From Ursus arctos (lineage: Eukaryota; Chordata; Mammalia; Carnivora; Ursidae), in the NCBI RefSeq assembly GCF_023065955.2, contig NW_026622985.1, positions 1,138,001 to 1,202,000 on the forward strand: DNA of 64,000 nucleotides. Direction: 5' to 3'. Shown in pieces: positions 58,861 to 64,000 of the stretch. The notes beneath the pieces are model-generated. The model did no database searches. It saw only the letters and a list, made by a program, of their open reading frames with translations, and was not told the DNA's origin. Within the stretch, counting starts at the first letter, position 1. Every line of letters begins with the position of its first letter. The translations under genes were made by a program, and so were the position numbers.

Positions 58861-58999
58861 GTAATATATCTTTTTTTTTTTTTAAGTGGGCTCCAATGGG
58901 GGCTTGAACTCATGACCCTGAGATCAAGACCTGAACTGAGATCAAGAATCAGAGGCTTAACCAACTAAGCCACCCAGGCGCCCCTGTAAGATATCTTTT
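58861..58999 (-). mobile_element. Short Can-SINE-type element, minus, nested in old L1
   Basis: T-rich tail then 'gtgggctccaatgggggctt', 'gaactcatgaccctgagatc' and inverted head 'ccacccaggcgcccc'. GTAATATATCTTTT (58861-58874) and GTAAGATATCTTTT (58986-58999) are its near-identical target repeats. It lacks the CT-rich centre, so it is a shorter type than the other SINEs here. Confidence 0.88.
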
Positions 59000-59235
59000 A
59001 AGTGTTCTTGTATGCCTTAGCAAAATTTTGTGGGTTTTGTTTTCATACTGTCCTTGCATATTTAAGTTTACACCAAGATACCTTTGTAGTTTTAGCTGCT
59101 ATTTTAAATGAGATTCTTTTCCATTACATCGTTCAATTAATGATTGGTGGTAAGTAGAAAAGTTATTGATTACATTTACACAGGGCCACCCTACTGAGTT
59201 TTCTTATTTGTTTTAATAATTTATTCCAGTCAGTT

Positions 59236-59432
59236 TGTTTTGGGGTCCGCAAACTTCTGTAAAGGGCCAGATAAGAAATAGTTTTGGTTTTGCAGGTCAT
59301 AGGATCCCTGTTGGAACTACTCAACTCTGCCAATGTGCTGTGTAAGCACCCATAGATGGTACGTAAAGTGCACTGTGTTCCAATAAAATTTATTTACAAA
59401 AGCAGGCTGCTTGGTTGGTTCTAACCGTTGGC
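59236..59432 (+). mobile_element. hAT-type nonautonomous DNA transposon, nested in old L1
   Basis: 'ggggtccgcaaacttctgta' plus 'aagggccagataagaaatag', then 'aactactcaactctgccaat' and 'ccaataaaatttatttacaa' is a well-known short mammalian hAT-type element. Family name not assigned. Confidence 0.7.
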
Positions 59433-60105
59433 AATGGGACAAGTCTTGCTGACTATATTCTAAAGGTGCAAATATATCATATATAACTAACGTGTTTGTC
59501 CTTATCTTCAAAACGGTGAACTTCAGGAGAGCGCTCAGTAATAGAACTGATAATAGTCACTCTTCTCCTATCCTTATTTGAAGTATTGGTATTTCAGCAT
59601 TAAATGCAATGTTTCTTATTAAATTTTTGATAGATATTTTTTACCAGTTAAAGATGTTGTCATCTATTCTTAGGTTACTAAGAGGTTTTACCAGCAATAT
59701 GATTGCATTTTGTGAAGTACTTTGTGTCTCTTAATTTTAACATTTTCCCTACTATGTTTTTCATGCGTGTAAACAAAGCATCTTATATTGAACTGTCTTT
59801 GAATTCCTGGAAATAAATGATTCCATAGATATCATTTAGGATTTCTACATCTATAGTCATCAAGAATGAAGACATAATTTTGTTTTTGTAGTATTTCTTT
59901 GATTTTTGTACTATTCCAAACTTGTAGAATGAATTGGGAAACTTCCCGTTTTTTTCTATGTTCTGAAATACTTTAAGTGATATAAAACTTAACTATTCTT
60001 TGCAAGTTCCCCAGAACAACTCAAAACTCTTTGGGTCTAGTGAAGTTTTTTAGTGATGGACGTTTGCCATTTCAATTTCTCTTATGTTGTTGGACTATGT
60101 GAAAA

Positions 60106-62097
60106 ACAGTGTTCCCCTCCAAATGCCTCTTTGTCCTTGACAGATAAAGCCTGTGTGCTGTCTTGGGTCAATTTCATTTAGACTTTCCCTTGTGGAAATT
60201 GGTCCGCCAAGTGCAAGAGCAGAGGAAAAGTTGCCATACGTTAAAATATCCTTGTTGGTTTATCTCCCCATTTCTGTTTGGGCTCAATAGAAAAAGATAA
60301 AAGAGGAGGGCTCTGGAGAAGTAGAAACGGGAAAGAAGCAAGCTGTTTAGAAATAAAAATAGTTGGTAAGAAGTGGCCCCCAAGTTCTCTCTGGAGTAGA
60401 AGGGGGGATGGCTGTTCCTTCTCCAACCTTCACCTTCGCCTAGATGAATCATCACTGGGTTTTTTAAGATCACTGTTTCAAGAAAAGAAGGGATTACGCA
60501 CTTTAGAAAAAACTGAACTGGTCTTTAGGCTCCTGGAAACTTTGGGCCTCCCAGTTTCTATTAAGTCATCAGGTCCCATTGGCTTAAGCAGTACCACCTT
60601 CGGTCCCAGGTGCTGGGGACCCTGGGTTGTAGAGCTCCCCAGGCTCCCCAATCTGTTCCCCCACCCCCACTCACCAACGGAAGGCCATGGCCATCCCAGA
60701 GGCGAACCCTCACCTCAGGGCAAACTCAGTAGCACCACTATCTCCACTACGCAATCCCTACCCCATAATTCCAGCTGAAGCTGAAGGCAGATGGGGTCTC
60801 AGCCTGAAGAGATTTTGCTTGGGGCCAATAATCTTGTGAAAGTAATTATAAGTACCTGGCGAGAGAAGAGTTTTCCCGAGAAGGGGAGGGTTTGAAAAGG
60901 AGCACAGAATTGTTCTTCCTGCTTTTTCTTTGGGTTTTCCCTTTGTTTGGGGCTTGGGCAGGTTCTTTTGAGGCACGTTCTCCAGGCTTGGCCCCATAAT
61001 ACTCTCCATGTCTGCCTCATTTGCTGACACTTGCCTTTCTCTATATGGGGCGAAACCCTGATCAAAGTCTTTGAGCTCTAAGGGGCTTATTCCTTCCCAA
61101 GGCACCTGACCATGCCAGCATGTGGAGGTTCAGGAGGGCCAGGAAGCCAGGGAAGCCCGGGGGTCCAATGGGGACATTGCGAAGTTCCTGGCCGGCGTAC
61201 TCTTCAAGGACCTGGTTATCCTGAAGTCCTGCTTCCACGTGAATGACAACTTGCTCTCAGCCTCTGTTTGCATGTAGGAGACCGATGATCTTCAGAATGA
61301 ACAATGCAAAAACAAGCTGTGATTTTCTGGAAATGATGGGAGTGAACATTGCAAGCAGCAGGGGTGGCTGTGAGCCGGCCGAGCCTGACTTCCTGCTCTC
61401 AGTTCTCCTGTGTAACAGAAACAAGGTGGAGCATTGTGTGGTGACCAGCTGGTCCAGGGGAAAGCAGTGGCATGGAGGGCGGGGGCTTTATTCTCTGGAG
61501 TCAGAGCACTGAAAGTCAAAGAAACCTAAGCCCTGAGGACTATTCCAGGCCAAGGGAGTGGATTCCAGGTGCTAGTTCTACTCTCTAAAGCCAGCGTAGA
61601 ACTTGCACGCCCACCGCTTCCTGCCCTGTGCATTCCCACCGCCCAGCTGCTCAGTTTCTGGTCCTTGGTTTCCAGAAGCTGACCTCCTCTCCTCGGTGGT
61701 GTCACCTGCTTCATCAACAGGCTTGCTTTTCCTCAGTTGTTGAGATGGGTTACACCTTTGGTTAGCACAGATAAGAAGACGGCTTATTCACTTATCTACT
61801 CAAGTACTTCCCTGGAGAACCGGGTTTTTATTGAACTTTTACCGCAACCTTCCCAGAACAATTTCCCTCAGTGCTGGTGGTTACTTTCCTGGCTTGCACG
61901 AAGCACAGGACACGAAGGCCTCACGGAATGGGCAAGTCCCCAGATGGTAAGGCAGGGTGATGGGGGGGTGTGGGCAGCCGAGCCCAGAGGGCCTAGAAGC
62001 CGGTGTGCAGGGTCTGCAGACTGGGTCAGAACACACGCAGCTGCAAACCACGGCACTGAGGGGTGTCCTGGTCACACACAAGAAACCTCCAAACATT
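60106..62097. other. 2 kb repeat-poor DNA
   Basis: No SINE, L1 or LTR identified. Holds a plus-strand 166-codon frame (60278-60778), a minus-strand 115-codon frame (61105-60758) and an open run without ATG at 61110-61274. None has a recognised domain, and they overlap antisense frames. A decayed processed pseudogene or lncRNA exon cannot be excluded. Confidence 0.45.
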
Positions 62098-62329
62098 AAA
62101 AAGTTACCAGGTGGGCGCCTGGGTGGCTCAGTTGGTTAAGCGTCTGCCTTTGGCTCAGGTCATGATCCCAGGGTCCTGGGATCAAGCCCTGCATTGAGCC
62201 CCACATCGGGCCGCCTGCTCCTCAGGGAGCCTGCTTCTCCCTCTGCCCCTCCCCCCACTCATTCTCTCACTCTTTTGTTCTCTTTCAAATAAAAAATAAA
62301 TAAAATCTTTAAAAGAAAAAGTTACCAGG
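62098..62329 (+). mobile_element. Can-SINE, plus, 14-bp TSD
   Basis: AAAAAGTTACCAGG at 62098-62111 and 62316-62329. Head 'gggcgcctgggtggctcag', 'tgatcccagggtcctgggat', CT-rich centre and 'aataaaaaataaataaaatc' tail. Well preserved. Confidence 0.97.
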
Positions 62330-62625
62330 CCACTTGGGTGTGGACATGATAGAGAAGGAGGCTGGGGTGGGGGAGCCGGCAGGGGGGACACGGGAACGCT
62401 CTGTACCCTCCGCTCAATTGTTCTGTTTTTGAAGTTAAAACTGCTCTAAAAATAAAGTTTATTAATTTAAAAAAGTTATCAGGAATAACATCTACAATAG
62501 GTCAGATATGATTAATAACTACTGTCAATGCTGCATTGTTAACAAAGGATACAATGTTATTATTTATAAGGTACTCTTAAGTAAAGAACAATAATAATAC
62601 ACATCTGATTTTTTTATACTCAATA
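62330..62625. other. Short unassigned interval between two SINEs
   Basis: AT-rich from about 62430. 'ttttgaagttaaaactgctc' near 62430 and 'aataaagtttattaattt' resemble an old L1 3' end ('ctctaaaaataaagtttatt'), too short to call. Confidence 0.35.
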
Positions 62626-62859
62626 AACAATCAACATGTTCTTTTTTTTTTTTAAAGATTTTATTTATTTATTCAACATAGATAGAGACAGCCAGTGAGA
62701 TAGGGAACACAAGCAGGGGGAGTGGGAGAGGAAGAAGCAGGCTCATAGCGGAGGAGCCTGATGTGGGGCGCGATCCCAGAAGGCCAGGATCACGCCCTGA
62801 GTCAAAGGCAGACGCTTAACCGCTGTGCCACCCAGGCGCCCCAACAATCAACATGTTCT
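62626..62859 (-). mobile_element. Can-SINE (arctoid-type body), minus, 17-bp TSD
   Basis: AACAATCAACATGTTCT at 62626-62642 and 62843-62859, perfect. Contains 'tttaaagattttatttattt', 'gacagccagtgagataggga', 'gatgtggggcgcgatccc' and head 'cacccaggcgcccc'. One of the best-preserved insertions in the window. Confidence 0.97.
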
Positions 62860-63779
62860 GATCAACAGTGTAAACCACAGAAAAGAGAATCTTGCTCATT
62901 TGTACAAATACTGCTTTCATCACAGCAAAACTTTACCATGTGAAGACATGCCACATACAGAAGCTGTCAGCTCCCGCTTGCTCGTTCAACAACGCCGTTA
63001 CTGCTGTCTGTGGTCAGCCAGTTTTCACGGTCACCTCTGATTATCAGGTTATCTGATTATCTGTAGGATCTCTTCATTTCCAAGACATGGTGTTACACTG
63101 TAAGATTACTTGGTAGCCAAATCAGGTCAAAAGGGTTAACAAAACAATAACTAAATGCACCTAAAAATATATGTATTTATGCTTTTCCTCACAGTTTTAC
63201 CTGCTAGGTGATAGGGTGGGGCTTCGTGGTACTTCTGTGGGCAAATCAGACAGGACAGACCCGCGACCTCGGAGGGCACACCGTGACCGTACGTTAAACA
63301 CAGAGAGAAAACAATACTAATCGCTTCAGGTTTTTCCCCAGATACAATTTATGAGAAAAATAGTGTTTCTTAAAGCAAGAATCCTTTTCTTGGACTCCTG
63401 TTTTTACAAAAGCCATACAACTGCTTACACAGTCTTTTTAATGTCTCCCCATGTAATGCAACTGCTACGTCAGGGTTTGCTCTCGCCCTGGGATAAAGGT
63501 CACCGGGTGACAGGCAGCAAGAACGCTCGCTATCCTTATTTTACCACCGGCCCACCTTCACTAGAGGACATGGAAAAAAGTATCCGTTGTGTATTGCTTT
63601 CCCTTTTCATCAGTTGGTTAGACCCTCCCCCTGCAGGGCAGGGCAGCCTGTCAGGGAATCTCCATCCATCCGTGTTCCTGTCCCCAGCGACGCTCACTGA
63701 GCACTGACATCTGCGGGCCTGGAGCCAAACCGCAGGTGCCTGTCCCAGCAGAATCTGCAGCAGGGCCGGGCACCCTGGG
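62860..63779. other. Unassigned DNA
   Basis: No repeat recognised. The plus-strand 118-codon frame at 63351-63707 and the minus-strand frame entering from the right edge (64000-63536) overlap in antisense and have no domain. Confidence 0.45.
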
Positions 63780-63945
63780 CTGGTGGTTCTGGTCGCGGCT
63801 GCACATCGCGATGACCTGCAGCAGCTTTCAAAAGCACGAGTGCCGCGATTCCACCCATAACGATACTCATTATTGTACCAGCGGGCCGCACGGGTTTCAG
63901 CAGCTCCCCGGGGGATTTCACTCTGCAGCCAGGGCTGAGAACACC
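63780..63945. mobile_element. MER5-like palindromic hAT element
   Basis: 'ctggtggttctggtcgcggc' and 'tgcacatcgcgatgacctg' on the left mirror 'gggggatttcactctgcagc' and 'cagggctgagaacacc' on the right, with 'gcagctttcaaaag' opposite 'cagcagctccccg'. CpGs within it are unusually well retained. The antisense frames covering it are artefacts. Confidence 0.65.
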
Positions 63946-64000
63946 TTTTCTGGGACGGCTGGGTGGCGCCGCGTGTGGGCTTGGGAAACATGAACTTCAT

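Larger units (their letters stand above)
57050..60105 (-). mobile_element. Ancient LINE-1, minus, with nested younger elements
   Basis: On the plus strand, reversed L1 text is recognisable in pieces: 'cttgctttatttcatttaaa' (57300), 'gtgaaattgccatatcaaag' (57880), 'tgattgttagtggggttgaa' (58013), 'gaattgcattgaatttctac' (58786), 'ttctaaaaggttttaccag'-like text near 59690 and 'gggtctagtgaagtttttta' (60033). It spans the ORF2 C-terminal region toward its RT. Much more diverged than the carnivore L1s. Interrupted by an MLT1 LTR, a Can-SINE and a hAT element. Confidence 0.7.

Noticed and set aside
63536..64000. 154-codon minus-strand frame open at the window edge
   Set aside because: Much of it is antisense to a palindromic MER5-like element; composition follows the GC content and there is no recognised domain. 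It could only be revisited with sequence beyond the edge.
1..64000. Bacterial-style systems (operons, CRISPR arrays, integrons)
   Set aside because: Regularly spaced repeats with unique spacers, ribosome binding sites and dense coding are absent; SINE, L1 and LTR content shows a mammalian nuclear genome.

Overview
This window is non-coding, repeat-dense mammalian nuclear DNA. I found no host protein-coding exon, rRNA or functional tRNA that I can support. The organism is a carnivoran. At least 14 tRNA-Lys-derived Can-SINEs are present, with a head reading GGGCGCCTGGGTGGCTCAG, a CT-rich centre and an AATAAA-type A-rich tail. Several carry the 'gacagccagcgagagaggga' type of body that I associate with bears, giant panda and seals. 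The group (arctoid carnivore) is an inference from repeat subfamilies; the species is not determined.

Layout. 1-16.6 kb: old interspersed repeats (MaLR-type LTRs, hAT/MER5-like elements, MIR) with three younger L1 3' fragments and three Can-SINEs. 16.64-25.53 kb: a composite of two large LINE-1 copies. A plus-strand copy (5'UTR, ORF1, a short piece of ORF2) is interrupted by a 5.65-kb minus-strand copy with a complete 5' end but no 3' end. 25.5-34.5 kb: mostly unique DNA, with a twin-primed L1 stub, a GC-rich stretch and a long polypyrimidine tract near 28 kb. 34.49-41.13 kb: one essentially full-length LINE-1 on the plus strand, with disabled ORF1 and ORF2 and a short target-site duplication. 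41.1-49.4 kb: about 8 kb without any recognisable Can-SINE or L1, containing a CpG-enriched block at 44.4-45.5 kb. 49.4-64 kb: Can-SINEs, MaLR LTRs, an ancient minus-strand L1 with several nested younger elements (57.05-60.1 kb), simple repeats and a MER5-like element at the right end.

How the parts relate: the sequence records layered retrotransposition. MIR, L2-like, MaLR and hAT elements form the oldest layer. Carnivore L1s and Can-SINEs inserted later, many still with 9-17 bp target-site duplications. Nested cases give relative ages. L1 ORFs are broken by stops and frameshifts, so no copy here looks autonomous. No previously undescribed system is evident. The most informative oddities are the inverted, 3'-less L1 pair, the twin-primed L1, tandem monomers in L1 5'UTRs, a CTCF-like motif inside an L1 5'UTR, and the repeat-poor, CpG-rich block at 44-45.5 kb.
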